This document shows, piece after piece, positions 1-11,984 of a DNA stretch of 64,000 nt; positions within the stretch are counted from its first letter, which is position 1, and each line of letters opens with the position of its first letter. The stretch lies in contig NC_092042.1 of NCBI RefSeq assembly GCF_003086295.3, positions 40,347,419 to 40,411,418 of the forward strand. Reading direction: 5' to 3'. A program made the translations under genes and the position numbers. The stretch comes from Arachis hypogaea (lineage: Eukaryota; Streptophyta; Magnoliopsida; Fabales; Fabaceae). The notes beneath the pieces are model-generated. The model did not search any database. It was not told the DNA's origin and was given only the letters and a program-made list of their open reading frames with translations.

Positions 1-1524
1 TCTGTGATTTTAGGTAATTTCTGGCTGAAATTGAGGAACTTGAGCAAAACTCTCTAATAGGAGGCTGACAAAGGACTGTTGATGTTATTGGAATCTAACC
101 TCACTGCACTCGAAATAGATTTTTTGGAGCTACAGAACTTCAAATGGCGCTCTCTCAACGGCGTTGAAAAGTAGACATCCAGAGCTTTTCAGAAATATAT
201 AATAGTCCATAATTTATTTGGGAATTAATGACGTAAACTGGCGCTCAACGCCAGTTCCATGTTGCTGTCTGGAGTAAAACGCCAGAAACATGTCACGACC
301 CGGAGTTGAACGCCCAAAACACGTTACAACTTGGCGTTCAACTCCAAAAGAAGCCTCAGCTCGTGGATAGATCAAGCTCAGCCCAAACACACACCAAGTG
401 GGCCCCAGAAGTAGATTTATGCATTAATTACTTACTCATGTAAACCCTAGTAGCTAGTCTAGTATAAATAGGATAATTTACTATTGTATTAGACATCTTT
501 GGTCTCAGTTTTATTTTATTCTTCATCTGAGGAGACTATTGATCATGTTTTGGGGGGCTGGCCATTCGGCCATGCCTGAACCTTTCACTTATGTATTTTC
601 AACGGTGGAGTTTCTACACACCATAGATTAAGGGTGTGGAGCTCTGCTGTACCTCAAGCTTCAATGCAATTACTATTATTTTCTATCCAATTCGAATTAT
701 TCCTATTCTAGGATATTCCTTGCACTTCAACTTGATGAATGTGATGATCCGTGACACTCATCATCATTCTCACCTATGAACGCGCGTGATTGACAACCAC
801 TTCCGTTCTACCCTAGACCGGGCACATATCTCTTGGATTCCTTAATCAGAATCTTCATGGTATAAGCTAGAATTGATGGCGGCATTCATGGGAATCCGGA
901 AGGTCTAACCTTGTCTGTGGTATTCTGAGTAGGATTCCGGAATTAAATGACTGTGACGAGCTTCAAACTCCTGAAGGCTGGGCGTTAGTGACGGACGCAA
1001 AATCAAAGGATTCTATTCCAACCTGATTGAGAACCGACAGATGATTAGCCGTGCTGTGACAGAGCATTTGGACCTTTTTCTCTGAGAGGATGGGATGTAG
1101 CCATTGACAACGGTGATGCTCTATATACAGCTTGCCATGGAAAGGAGTAAGAAGGATTGGATGAAGCAGTAGGAAAGCAGAGATTCAGGAGGAGCACAGC
1201 ATCTCCAAACACCTATCTGAAATTCCCATCATGGAAATACATGAGTAACTTTATCTTTATTTTATGTTTATTTACTATTATTTGATTTTCCAAATTCCAT
1301 AATTTATTTAAATCCGCCTGACTGAGATTTACAAGATGACCATAGCTTGCTTCATACCAACAATCTCTGTGGGATCGATCCTTACTCACGTAAGGTTTAT
1401 TACTTGGACGACCCAGTACAGTTGCTGGGTTGAATGGAGTTGTGACCACACATAGTAAAGAGCTATTATCTCGAATTAAATTTCATACAAGTACAAAGAG
1501 TACGAATCACAATTTCGTCCACCA
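1..1524 (+). repeat. 3' part of an Athila-like LTR, plus strand
   Basis: This is the reverse complement of the LTR type that recurs at 14391, 29508, 39276, 42577 and 52525, so its sense strand is plus. It ends at 1524 in CACCA, preceded by AATTTCGTC, which matches the alternative LTR start TGGTGGACGAAATTG seen in reverse at 29665. A TATA-like box (TATAAATA) lies at 463-470. Degenerate GGCGTT palindromes lie at about 238-350. No primer binding site follows the CA end, so this is a 3' LTR or a solo LTR whose upstream part is outside the window. The family assignment is by shared sequence only. Confidence 0.85.
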
Positions 1525-1553
1525 GTATGCAGGTGTGTAATAAATTTTATAAA

Positions 1554-2250
1554 TGATTTTAAGCTCTTGGAATGTTAGGGGTTTGAGAGGAGTTGCAAAA
1601 TTGAATATGATAAAAAGCTTCAAAAATAAGTTTAGAGTAGATATGTTGGGTTTGATAGAAACAAAAAAAGATGGTGAATAAATTTGATGTAGTAAGTATC
1701 AGGGGTAATGATAGAGCTAGCTAGGAGTACGTTAATTCAATTGGAGCATCTTGAGGTTTACTTTTAATATGGGATGAATCTGTTTTTAAATTAATAAATT
1801 ACTATAAAGGAGATAGGTGGTTATGTGTAGAAGGAGTGATGACCAAAGATAATTTTCACTGTGTTGTTTGTCTGGTATATGGAACACATGTGAGAGATGA
1901 AAAAATCTTACTATGGGAGGATTTAAGTTATGTTACAGGGCTATGCCAAACTCCATTTTGTTACATGGGGATTTCAATGAAATTGTGCATATAGATGAGA
2001 GGAAAGGGGCGACGAGTTTATCAGCAACCACTGAAGACTTCAGAGCATGGATAAATGATATGGAGTTAGTGGACTTGACGTTTAATGATTGCAAATATAC
2101 ATGGTTTAGAAGTCAATCTTTTAGTTGTATTGATAGAAGTCTGGTGAGTTTGGAATGGCTGGATGCGTACTCGGAAACTCGACTTAGAGGAAGACCGAGA
2201 GGATTATCAGATCATTTTCCCTTGATAGTGGAAAACAGAAGAATGGTTTA
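1554..2250 (+). pseudogene. LINE ORF2, apurinic endonuclease domain (broken)
   Basis: This is the N-terminal endonuclease that nicks target DNA to prime reverse transcription. The frame opens with MILSSWNVRGL, the usual start of plant L1 ORF2. A frameshift near 1670, at an A-run, breaks the early part. From 1913 the frame is open and shows GDFNE, the DRS motif and LSDHFPL, which are the metal-binding and catalytic signatures of the exonuclease-endonuclease-phosphatase fold. A stop at 2249-2251 ends it. It joins directly to the reverse transcriptase part of the same ancient ORF. The family is certain; activity is excluded by the breaks. Confidence 0.88.
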
Positions 2251-4176
2251 GGGTACAAGACCGTTTCGCAGCCTAGATTCGTGGTTCACACATGAAGGCT
2301 TCCTAAGAATGGTGAAGAAAGAATGGAGGGGGTTGGGAGATGCACAGTTTCTGGATAAGCTGAAGGCGTTATCAAAACCGCTGGGTAGATGGCACAAGTA
2401 GCACTTTGGGAATATAACTGAAAAGACAAAAAAGTTTGAGGATGAGATCAAGAAAGTGGACGACATGTCAGTAATGGGGTTTATGATGGTATAGTAGAAG
2501 CAAGAAGAAAGGCACTAGTGAGGTGTTGTGAGTTATGGTATACGAGAAACGATATACACTGGAAACAAATGTCCAGGTCTCGACATGCCAAGGAGATGGA
2601 CAGGAACACAAGATATTTCCACAATATTGCATCAGCAAGAAGAAGAAATAATCGGATTGAGTCTTTAGTGATTAACGGGAGGTTGGTCAGGAATCATGCA
2701 ATAATCAAGGTCGCCATTAGAGATTTCTATAGGTAACTGTTCCAACAGAAAGCTTCGCCAAATATTAGCTTTGGAGATGGTCTAGTCAATTGGTTGATGA
2801 TGGAAGAAGCTCAAGCGTTAGAGATGTTACTGTTGGAGGAGGAAGTGAAGGATGCAGTTTGGGATTAAGAATCATCAAGGCGCTGGGTAGTGATGGATAT
2901 AACATGAACTTTATAAAAAAGTGTTGGGAGGAGATTGGAGTGGAATTTACTAAAGCTGCGATGACTTTCTTTTAGACGCTGAGGCTACCAGCAAATTCCA
3001 ATGTTATTTGGTAGCGCTGGCACTGAAATTTGTGGGTGCAAAGGAGATAAAGAATCTTAGACTAATCAGTATGGTTGGATGCATTTATAAGGTGATATCA
3101 AAAGTGTTGACAAGGAGAATCAGGAGCGTAATGCCAAGCTTGGTAGGGGAATCACAAAATGCTTTTGTCAAGGGAAGGAGAATACATGATGGAGCGTTAA
3201 TAGCATGTGAAACTTTACAATGGCTAAAACTAAAAAGAAGGGCATCAGCAATCATCAAATTGGACTTTCAAAAAGTATATGACAGAGTCAAGTGGAACTT
3301 TGTTGATATTGTACTAGAAGAGATGGGGTTTGGTAAAAGATGGAAGGCATGGGTTATAGAGTGTATCTAGTCAGCATCTATATCCATAATGCTTAACGGG
3401 TCACCATCGAAACCGTTCAGGATGGAAAGGGGGCTGCAACAAGGCGATCCTTTATCACCGTTTTTGTTCGTTCTCGTTATAGATGTGTTGAATAGGTTGA
3501 TTATGGAGGCGGTTAGAAATAGGAGAATATCTCTTTTTCTAGTCGGTAGGGATAATATAGAGTTATCACACCTGCAATTTACTGATGACACTATAATGTT
3601 CTGTCCACCAGAGGAGGAAACCGTGAGAAATTACCGGAGACTATTATGGTGTTTTAAAGTGATGTCTGGATTAAGAATTAATTTTGAAAAGTCCAGCTTG
3701 ATACCGGTAAATTGCAATCAGTAGTGGGTGGTCGGATGTGCGGACTACTAGGGTGCCAGGCGGCAACTCTATCGATGAAGTATATGGGTATTAATCTTCA
3801 AGCAAACCCAAGGATGGTAAAAATATGGAAGCCGGTAATAGATAAGGTGGAGGAGAAACTTAGTTTATGGAAAGCAAATGTACCCAGTAAAGTAGGGAAG
3901 TTGGTCCTTATCAAGTCAGTTATCAATAGCCTACCTATTTATTATCTCAGCTTGTATAAAATGACAGCTGCGGTGATGAAAAACTTAATTTTGCTACAGC
4001 AGAGGTTCTTTTGGGGGAAGGAGGATGGAAGACCTGAGTTGGCTCTTGTAAAGTGGGAGATGATACAGGCACCGAAAAAACTAGGAGGGCTAGGTGTGGG
4101 AGATGCGATGGTTCGTAACACCGCCTTATTGTTCAAGTGGTGGTGGAGATTTTCTAAGGAGGACTATTCACTGTGA
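2251..4176 (+). pseudogene. LINE ORF2, linker and reverse transcriptase (broken)
   Basis: This is the RT region of the same L1. Segment 3008-3370 carries QNAFVKGRRIHDG and the LDFQKVYDRVKW block (the usual A is V here). Segment 3389-3724 has GLQQGDPLSPFLF and the catalytic box as FTDD instead of the common FADD or YADD. Segment 3712-4176 has the thumb-like KVGKLVLIKSVINSLP and FFWG motifs. A TAG at 3368-3370 and a frame change near 3720 separate the pieces, and many stops lie between 2251 and 2990. This is a dead LINE RT. Confidence 0.9.
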
Positions 4177-5153
4177 AAGAAGATTGCCGACTTGTGCAAT
4201 AATCTAAACCCTAGCTAATTATTGTCTACTCAACCTCTACCAGTAAAAGGGTGCCCGTGGAAAGATATATGTAACCTGCAAATAAAAGAGCAAATTGTCA
4301 CACAGAAGATGATTGATGGACTTGCTATGGAAGTAGGTGATATTAGATCAACCAAATTTTGGGAAGATACATGGCTATAGTCGAGGAAGTTAAAAGACTC
4401 CTTTCCGAGGCTTTTTTGGTTTCAAATAATAAAGGATCCGTAATTGGGGACTGTGGATTTTAGGATGGGATAGAGTGGGTGTGGAACTTCCAATGGAGGA
4501 GGGAACTCCGCCAATGGGAGATTGACAGTCTGAATCAAATGTTTGATATGTTGCATGCTGTGAGATTAATATCAGGTGCACAAGATAGAGTGGTGTGAAA
4601 GTTTGACAAGGAAGGCGTTTATACTACTAACTCATTTGTGCAGGTTTTGCGGGAACAGACTGTGACGGATGACATCCTTAGCTACAAGTTCACAAATGGT
4701 ATCTGGAAAAGACTGGTACCCCAGAGAGTTGAGTTGTTTAATTGGTTTGCGCTAGTAAGTCGAGTTAATACAAAGGATCGGTTGAGTAGATTCGGTATCA
4801 TTGCTCAGAATGATAATATTTGTGTGATGTGCAACAAGAAAGTTGAATCTGTCCAACACTTGTTTGTTAAGTGTAAGTTTGCTTGGCATGTATGGTGTGC
4901 ATGGATCCCTCATGTGGGTCGGGCCTGATGCATCCCAGGGTCCATAAGAGAATATTTTGAGAGTTGGAGGATGATGCCTATGAGAAAAGATGTGCGTAAA
5001 ACATGGTTAGTGTGGTTCTTCTCAGTTATATGGAATATCTGGCTATGTAGAAATGAATTCACTTTCCAGAATAAGACAACGGTCATGATAGAATGTATTG
5101 CTAGATCGTTTTGTATCTCCAAGGAATGGTGTGAAACTAACTCATGTTGTTGA
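4177..5153 (+). pseudogene. LINE ORF2 C-terminus with zinc-binding (zf-RVT) domain
   Basis: Segment 4638-4928 shows the spacing typical of the zinc-binding domain of plant LINE reverse transcriptases: W-K, RVELFNWFA, then CVMCNKKVESVQHLFVKC followed by W-x2-W. The next segment, 4971-5153, has the WLVWFFSVIWNIWLCRN tail common after this domain. A TGA at 4926-4928 and earlier stops in 4177-4620 break the frame. No RNase H domain is visible after it. The 3' UTR leads directly into the poly-A tract. Confidence 0.85.
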
Positions 5154-5241
5154 TGGCTATGCCAGAGATGACATAGGAGTTGCTTCGTATCTATTATCTG
5201 TTTGTATGCTCCATTGGGTGTGCTGAACTTGTTTGACTTTC

Positions 5242-5257
5242 AAAAAAAAAAAAAAAA
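5242..5257 (+). other. LINE poly-A tail
   Basis: Sixteen consecutive A residues directly after a short 3' UTR mark the 3' end of the LINE and confirm its plus orientation. Confidence 0.85.
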
Positions 5258-5809
5258 CTAAACCACCGTTTTGGCGGGGGCAAGGTAAGCGGATACGTTG
5301 GGTTAGAGTTTTTATTTTCTTATCTTTTATTTTTTTCAAAAAATCATGAGTATATATGTACACGAAAATTAAAACATTATGATTTCCAAGCACATTTTTT
5401 CACTTTATTTGTTCATTTTATTGTTTTATTATTTTCTTTATTTATTTTATTTTTACTCCCATATAAATAGATATATATACACATGCTCCAAATGTTACGT
5501 AACTTATTTTTTAAAATAAAAATGATTCTTTTGTTTTTAGTTACAAAATTATACTCTATTTTTAATTTTGTTTTCTATTGTACTATAAATGTTGGTGTTA
5601 TTTCAAAATTATGATACCTAAAAATTAAGTTCACTCTAAGCGTCTATTTTATACAATAAATCTACAATATTTATCTGATTTTTAAAAGTAATCTTGATCG
5701 TTCAAATTTATCAACGACAATATGGTGTCCATATTTTAAAGAAAACTTTATTCTTGACCCAATGTTTTGTCAACAATAAGACAATAATAGGAAAAGATTT
5801 CAATGTCGC
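5258..5809. other. AT-rich host DNA without a recognisable gene
   Basis: This is the left flank of element D. It is AT-rich with no usable ORF and continues at 26774 once D is removed (D's duplication GTCGC is at 5805-5809 and 26774-26778). The joined text reads as non-coding DNA and may be part of a DNA transposon, because a CACTA-like terminus lies at 26887. I see nothing else in it. Confidence 0.6.
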
Positions 5810-7272
5810 TGGTGTGCGTGTACGCAAAACCCACACTATTTCGTACAACAGCAGTAGTACTAGCAAGTGCACTGAGTCAGGGTCGATCCCACGAGGATTG
5901 TGGCTTGAAACAAGCTTATGGTTGTCTTCAGGTCTTATTCAGGCATAATCAGAAGGTTTTATGTTGAATGTGTAAAGCATGTGTTTTAAGGGATAGGAAT
6001 AGATGATAAGATTAGATTGAGAGTTGGAGTTGCTTTGTCTTTTTAAAGTAACTCTGGTACTACCATCTTCTTTGCTTGTGAGTGATCTTCTTCTATGGCA
6101 GCCTGTAAGTGATCAAAGCCACGCCAATGGTCCTTGATCTCCTCTGCTACAGAATGAATGCCAGGGCCCTTGGTATTCAATCTAATGAAGGGTGAAGTGC
6201 ATAGTAATCCATTATATTGGCGAACCTACTCAAAACTCTACAGACAAGGTAGGATCTTTCGGATTAGAGAATGCTGCTTCTTGGATCTAGCCTATACCAC
6301 AGAGACCTTAATCTCCCCGGAGATCGGCTGAACTGGTGTCTCAAGAAGTCCCCAACGAAATCGTGGATAAACTGTCTAAGAGATGTAAATCCATAGCTAT
6401 TGGTTCATGCCTTCCAACTAGTATTCACATGAACCCAAGTAGACGCGGGTGTTTGTCAGGCACGTTCATCTTAATGTGATGAACAGAGCCAATTTGTCAG
6501 ATCGTCTTGTTCATTATGATGAAGATCGGAATATATATCTTAGAGATAGATCAGACACGGATCAAAGAAGAAGAAATAGTACTTTTATTAATTCATAGGA
6601 CTCAACTGGGCTCCTCCCCTTAACTTAGGAGGTTTAGAGACTCATACTAAAAGTAAAAACACAAGGATGAAAATCATGGCAGACCTCCCTTTCAGAGGTG
6701 GAGGAAGGTGATGAAAATATGTTCAAGTCTGATTCTTCTAATTACATAAACGTAAACCCTTAAATAGGTGACTAGTAGAGTAAAACAATCTATTTAGTAC
6801 TAAAATCCACTTCTAGGGCCCACTTAGTAAGTATTTGGGTTGAGTTTTGATTAGATCCACGTGCACTGAGGTTTCTTGGATGTGGAATGTTAGCTAGGGC
6901 GTCCTCTCTAGGCCTTTGGACACTGGGCTCTGCTCTTTGGGCGCTGGATGCTTGGAAGGTTGCAGGAAGCTGGCATTGGACGCCTGTTTTGGGCCTTTTA
7001 ATCCAAAGCAAAATATACACTATTATATATTTATCAAAAGCTTTGAAAGTTGGCTTTCTATAGCCGTTAAGATCGCTTCATTTGGACTTTTGTAGCTCCA
7101 GAAAAGCTCTCCAGAAAATACCTGAAATTGACCAAAAACACAAAAACTCATAGTAGAATCCAAAAATGTGATTTTAACATTAAAACCTATAAAAACTTAA
7201 TAAAACTAAATAAAAACTACTAAAAACTATATGAAAATGATGTTAAAAAGCATAAAAAATGTCCGCTCATCA
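5810..7272 (-). repeat. 3' LTR of element D
   Basis: It starts TGGTGTGCGTG and ends CCGCTCATCA on the plus strand. It is about 100 bp shorter than its partner at 25206-26773; one visible gap is the loss of about 27 bp next to the conserved GGGTCGATCCC core (5880-5890). Substitutions and indels relative to the partner LTR are frequent, so the insertion is not recent. Confidence 0.9.
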
Positions 7273-8115
7273 CAATACCATACTTAAACCGTTGCTTGTC
7301 CCTAAGCAACTAACAACACAGTAGGATAGAAAAGAAAATTAAGATACATTAAATTTCTAATTTTCAAATGAAGCTTAGTTAAAATTAGATGAGCGGGACT
7401 TATTAGCTTTTTGAATCTAAATAGTTTTGGCATCTCACTATCCATTGAAACTCAAAGATTTTGGCATCCTTAGGAACTCATAATCTAGATGATATGATTG
7501 GCTTTCCTAGTTAAGATTATTTTGATTCTTGAACACAACTTTTGAGTCTTGGCCGTGACCCTAAGCACTCTATTTTCCAGTATTACCACCGGATACATTC
7601 ATGCAGCAGACACTTTACCTGGGTGAACCTTTTTAGATTGTGACTCAGCTTTGCTAGAGTCCCCAGATAAAGGTGTCCAGAGTTCTTAAGCACACTCTTT
7701 TTGCTTTGGACCATGACTTTAACTGCTCAGTCTCAAGCTTTTCACTTGACACCTTCACGCTACAAGCACATGATTAGGGACAACTTATATTGAGCCGCTT
7801 AGGCAATGATTTTATTCCTTTGGGCCCTCCTAACCACTGATGCTAAAAACCTTCGGCCCTTTTACCCTTGCCTTTTGGTTTCAAGGGCTATTGGCTTTTT
7901 CTGCTTGCTTTTAATTTTTTTCTTTTTTTTCACTATTTTTTTTGCATGCATATATTTTTTTCTTTTGCAACATGCTTTTTCTTTTGCTTTTTTGGTACTT
8001 TTTCTTGCTTCAAGAATCAATTTTTAGATTTTTGAGATTATCAATAATACTTTTCTTTTTTCCTTATTCTTTCAAGAGGCAACATTCTAAAGTTACAACT
8101 TCAAATATGCACTGT
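7273..8115 (-). other. Element D 3' non-coding region with polypurine tract
   Basis: Directly inside the 3' LTR, the sense strand reads an A/G-rich tract ending near GTATGGTATTG, preceded by a degenerate TTGCTT hairpin (about 7291-7312). This is the position of the plus-strand primer. The rest is non-coding and parallels 31268-32090 and 44099-44780 in elements A and B, including the shared CAGTATTACCACCGGATACA block. It is interrupted at 8115 by element E and resumes at 19720. Very T-rich stretches (7900-8000) produce only meaningless ORFs. Confidence 0.75.
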
Positions 8116-8647
8116 TGTTCTGAGGGTTACTTGAAACTGTAGGTCAATCTTGGATGAGATCTTCTGTACTGGTCGATGTTGTTGAGTCCGACTTGATGAT
8201 GGTGGCTGGAGCCGTCATGTTCGACTTGTTGGACTTGGTGGTGGTGCTGATCCTTTGTCACCGGAGGGTGGTGGTACCTGCAAGGGACTCCGATGCTTAA
8301 GTTAGCAAGGGTCTTAAGCAGGTTTTTTAGTAGAATCAGAGTATGAGTTATACCTGGGTGCTCTAGCATATTTATAATGGTGTGGAGTGATCTTTCTGGA
8401 GATAAGATAGTTATCTTATCTTATCTTTGAGTAGAGTAATCTTATCTTTAAGGGAACCGTCCTTTATCTTTCTAGGCTTGGGCTGCCTTTAAGTTCGGGT
8501 CGTGTTCCTCTGTTTAGACCTTCTTGGGCCTTTGTAGCGGTTTGGCTGACCTCTTTTATGAAGAGGTCAGATAATCCTAGTCTGAACAGGTCGGTTAACT
8601 TGTCTTCAGTTAGCCCGGGTCGTACAGCTTGACGCAGGACATGAACA
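8116..8647 (-). repeat. 3' LTR of element E
   Basis: It matches 19189-19719 along its whole length with scattered substitutions. It is flanked on the left by the duplication ACTGT. Confidence 0.93.
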
Positions 8648-8663
8648 GTGCCCCTGCTTGAGC
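8648..8663 (-). promoter_or_regulatory. Polypurine tract of element E
   Basis: On the sense (minus) strand the bases just before the 3' LTR read CTCAAGCAGGGGCAC. This is a purine-rich run in the position where plus-strand DNA synthesis is primed. Confidence 0.6.
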
Positions 8664-9089
8664 TCGGTCTTTTTTTAAGGTCGAGTCCTTTAGACTTTGA
8701 TCCTTTTCGGAGAGCTGAGCTCGAGCATTTTTTGTTGGCCAAGTCTTCTTGAATGCGAAGCATTTTCCTTCACCCCCTCTTGTTTTGAAATGCGCGTTTC
8801 TTCCTTTGAGAACGTGTGAGGGTTTTTAAAGCTCATTAACTCCTCTTTTGCCGTTTTCCTCTTTTCATTTTGGATTTTGCGAAAAGACTTTGTTTTCAGT
8901 TTTCTCTTTTGCTTCCTGAAACTTCATCTTTTCATCCTTCAGTTCTTGCATTTTCTGGTTCGCGTGCGACTTTTCACATCGATCTTCCCTTCACATTTTC
9001 GCACTTCTCCTTGCTTTCGAAGATTACTGTTGGTGCTTTGTCAAGATCTGTAGTTATCAAGATCTTTCAGTTGCTTTGCCAAGAGTTGG

Positions 9090-10580
9090 ATGTCAAGCCT
9101 TCTCGATCAGACTCTCTTTCTTTATATCTTTGTTTTGACCAAGCCCAGGATTTCCTCAAAAAAGAAAGCTTCTTGGGTTTCCTTTCGATCTGTCCAAGGA
9201 CATAAAGTGTTTGCTATGTATGACGAGTCCTTTAGGGACTTTAAGAATTACTTTTTCAAGGTCCGAGCTGTTGAGGGAGCTCGACCATTTTTCTTAGAAG
9301 CAAATGATAAGCCTGCCTTCCCCTTCTGTTGGCAAAAGGATGTTGTGGTTTCTCGATACTCGTGGGAGATGCTTGACGAGGTCGAGCATGCTTTTGTGAG
9401 TGTTTTGGAAGATATTTAGGGGGAACCTCCCCATCTCGATACCAAGAAATTTTTGGGGTACCCCTCCCTTGTCCGGACTGTGTTGGGTATTGATCGACTT
9501 ATTTTTGCTCTATTTTACTTTGCTTTATTTCTTTCCAATTCGTAACTTTCTTCTTTGGTTGATTTTGTTTTTTCAGAGATGGCTAAGACCAATGATTCCA
9601 TGAAAGCCTTTAAAAAGGCGAGAAAGGCTACAGCTGCCCAGAACATCTCGGCCAAGGCGGCTGGGGAGGGATCCTCTCATGTTCTGTCGAAACAGCTGGT
9701 ATCGAGCTCTCTTGGACCGAGGAGGATGATTCCTACCCCTCAGGTTTGTGTGATTGATCCTTCCCAGGCTTCTGCTACCACCTCTTCTCCTCCTGCCGTT
9801 CCTCCTCCAAAAAGACAGAGGACTGTTGAGCCCTTCAATTTGGATGACTCCGACTTTGATGCTATCTGGTTTGTTGATCAACAAATTACTCCGTATGGTG
9901 TCATGCCTACTGACGATGTTTCCCTTCTTCGTCACTTGGACTTTATTACTCGGAGTAGCATTAAGATGGCACATATGGGGGCGGCTCTATACCGGACTGC
10001 TCAGGATCTTCTCATTCATGCAACAAAGGCTTTTATGGAAGAGGCCAAATTGGAGTTTGACCGGATCAAGGGTTTAAAGGATGAGCTTGAGGTGAAAGTG
10101 GCTAAATTGGAAAAAGAGTTGGAGGGTGAGAAGACTCAGGCTACTGCCTTGGCGGCTTCTCTAAAATTAGCTGAGGATATGGCGCTGAAGCATAAGGACA
10201 ACTATGTCACAACTTATGGGGAGATGGTAGATCTTAGGGAGAGTTTGGAGTCTATCCGAGCTGACTATGCCGAGCTCCAGGGTTATCTTGTAGGCAGTGC
10301 AAATGCTGCTTATGAGAATTTGAAGGATTAGGTTCGAGTTATTGCGCCCGAGCTAGACCTTACCGTTTTTAGTTTGTACAACATTGTAAAAGATGGTAAG
10401 ATTGTCCCTTAAGACCCTGATGATGATGATGATGTCGTCCCTCCTCCAGTTTCCTTTGCCAAGGCCTTTGTTATCCCGTCTTCCTCAACTCTGGCAGTTG
10501 AAGACGGTCAGCCGGAGTCTGATCCTGACGTTCAAATTCTGAATCGGGATGATGGGACAGTAGATACAGTACCCCTTTAG
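9090..10580 (+). pseudogene. Antisense intron-containing gene inside element E (gypsy-type plant transposon protein)
   Basis: This gene lies opposite in direction to gag-pol. Exon 1 (about 9090-9486) encodes SWVSFRSVQGHKVF, ESFRDFKNYFFKVR, PAFPFCWQKDVVV and LDEVEHAFVSVLED, motifs I associate with the 'putative gypsy type transposon' family of plant proteins. A 90-bp intron fits at 9487-9576 (GTATTG donor, pyrimidine-rich TTTTTTCAG acceptor) and restores the frame. Exon 2 (from 9577) opens with MAKTND, carries a basic stretch PPPKRQRTVEPF and a predicted coiled coil around 10060-10300 rich in E, K, L and A. In-frame stops at 9417-9419, 10329-10331 and 10410-10412 break it, while the frame stays conserved to 10580. 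Antisense ORFs at this position are known from Retand, Grande and Ogre-like elements. The function is unknown. Confidence 0.8.
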
Positions 10581-11104
10581 AGTCGCCCTCCTTCTCCCCG
10601 AGATGCTGCTATTGGAAAATTTTTGGATCCTCTATATTTTTCTGATGTATTTGTGTATAGCCCGTTCATGTGGGCTTTTGAACTCTTTATTTTGTAAGTT
10701 TTGATCTTGACTTTGGATACTCTAGTTGCTTTTTTAGCAACTTTATTTTGAAAAACAAAAATTGTTTCTCTTGCTCTTGGGGTCGGCTTCAAGCGGCCTC
10801 TTGAGTCTGTTTATTATAACCACCTTGTTTCTTTGGGGTATGCTTGTCGGTTGCTCGCTTTAGGGGCTTTCCAGGAATCTTTGAGGTGTTGGAATCTTAT
10901 TGTCTGACCTCTTTTGATTGCCTTTGTACTTTGTTTATTTCCTGCTTTAGTTGAAGTGTCGCTTTTAAGGCTAGTTCTTTGTTTGAGTATTCTTTGATAG
11001 AATACTTTGTGAATTGATTTTGGTGAGGTCGTGGTCTTTCGGGTCGAGTTGTCTCCATTTTGACGCGTGCCTTCTGTTGGTTGATTCTTTTAGTTGATCT
11101 TTTC
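10581..11104. other. Non-coding 3' region of element E
   Basis: It follows the stop of the antisense gene and precedes the tandem repeats. It is T-rich on the plus strand with no credible ORF, and probably contains the 3' UTR of the antisense gene. Confidence 0.6.
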
Positions 11105-11960
11105 TTGAGTTATTTCTAGTAATCCCTTGGGTTTACTTTTTATAACTCTGTCGCTTTTGGTAGCCTCGAGCTGACTTCTTCATGTCGGTCTACCCCAAGT
11201 TATTTTGAGTAATCCATTTTATTTGGGCATTGTCCGGTCTCTTTTTTATGGATTACTTTGTATAACTTTTGTAGCTTTCTGGGCCGACTTTGTTGTATCA
11301 GTCCCTTTGAAGTTATTTCTAGTAATCTGTTTTATTTGGACCTTGTCAGGTCTCTTTCTTACGGATTACTTTTTATAACTTTTTGTAGCTTTAGTCCAAC
11401 TTCTTCATGTCGGTCCCTTTGTCTAGGAATCCGTTTTATTTAGACCTTGTCAGGTCTCCTTTTTACGGATTACTTTTTATAACTTTTTGTCGTCTTGATC
11501 CGACTTCTTCATGTCGATCCCCTCAGAAGTTATTTCTAGTAATCCATTATTTGGACCTTGTTTGGTATCTTTCTACGGATTACTTTTTATAACTTTTTGT
11601 AGCTTTGGTCCGACTTCTTCATGTCGGTCCCCTTGGAAGTTATTTATAGTAATCCATTTTTTTGGACCTTGTCTGGTCTCTTTTTATGGATTACTTTTTA
11701 TAACTTTTAGTAGCTTTGGTCCGAGTTCTTCATGTCGGTCCCCTTGGAAGTTATTTCTAGTAATCCACTTTTTAGGGCTGGCCAGGCCTCTTTTTAGGGA
11801 TTACTTTTTATAACTTTTCGTCGCTTTAATCTGGTCCGACTTCTTTTATGTCGGTCCATTCTAAGTTATTTCTAGCAATCCATTTTTTGTTTCAGACCTC
11901 GTCAGGTCTCTATTCAGGGATCGCTTTTTATAACTTCTTGCATTATTTTGTCACTTTTCA
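11105..11960. repeat. Tandem repeat array, about 110-bp unit, about 8 copies
   Basis: The unit begins GTTATTTCTAGTAATCC, continues with a GGACCTTGTCNGGTCTC block, then GGATTACTTTTTATAACTTT, and ends with CTTCATGTCGGTCC. Units start near 11108, 11201, 11311, 11421 (degenerate start), 11529, 11639, 11749 and 11864. The start and the middle of the unit are themselves inverted (TAGTAATCC against GGATTACT), so each unit can fold back. Tandem arrays in the 3' region of Tat elements are known seeds of satellite DNA. Confidence 0.9.
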
Positions 11961-11984
11961 TCTTGCTGATTTTGTAGAAGTTCA

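Larger units (their letters stand above)
1554..5257 (+). mobile_element. Decayed L1-type LINE (non-LTR retrotransposon)
   Basis: Endonuclease, reverse transcriptase and C-terminal zinc-binding segments follow in the order expected for plant L1 ORF2. The element ends in a 16-A tract at 5242-5257. It has no ORF1 and almost no 5' UTR: ORF2 begins about 30 bp after the LTR that ends at 1524. It is therefore 5'-truncated, either on insertion or by the LTR element. Several frameshifts and stop codons show that it is old and inactive. I could not find a convincing target-site duplication. Confidence 0.92.

Noticed and set aside
7806..8142. Hydrophobic ORFs that look like membrane proteins
   Set aside because: They arise from T-rich non-coding DNA of element D and have no conserved motifs.
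9573..9974. 133-residue minus-strand frame across the antisense gene of element E
   Set aside because: It is the complement of the better supported plus-strand exon 2 and has no family motifs.
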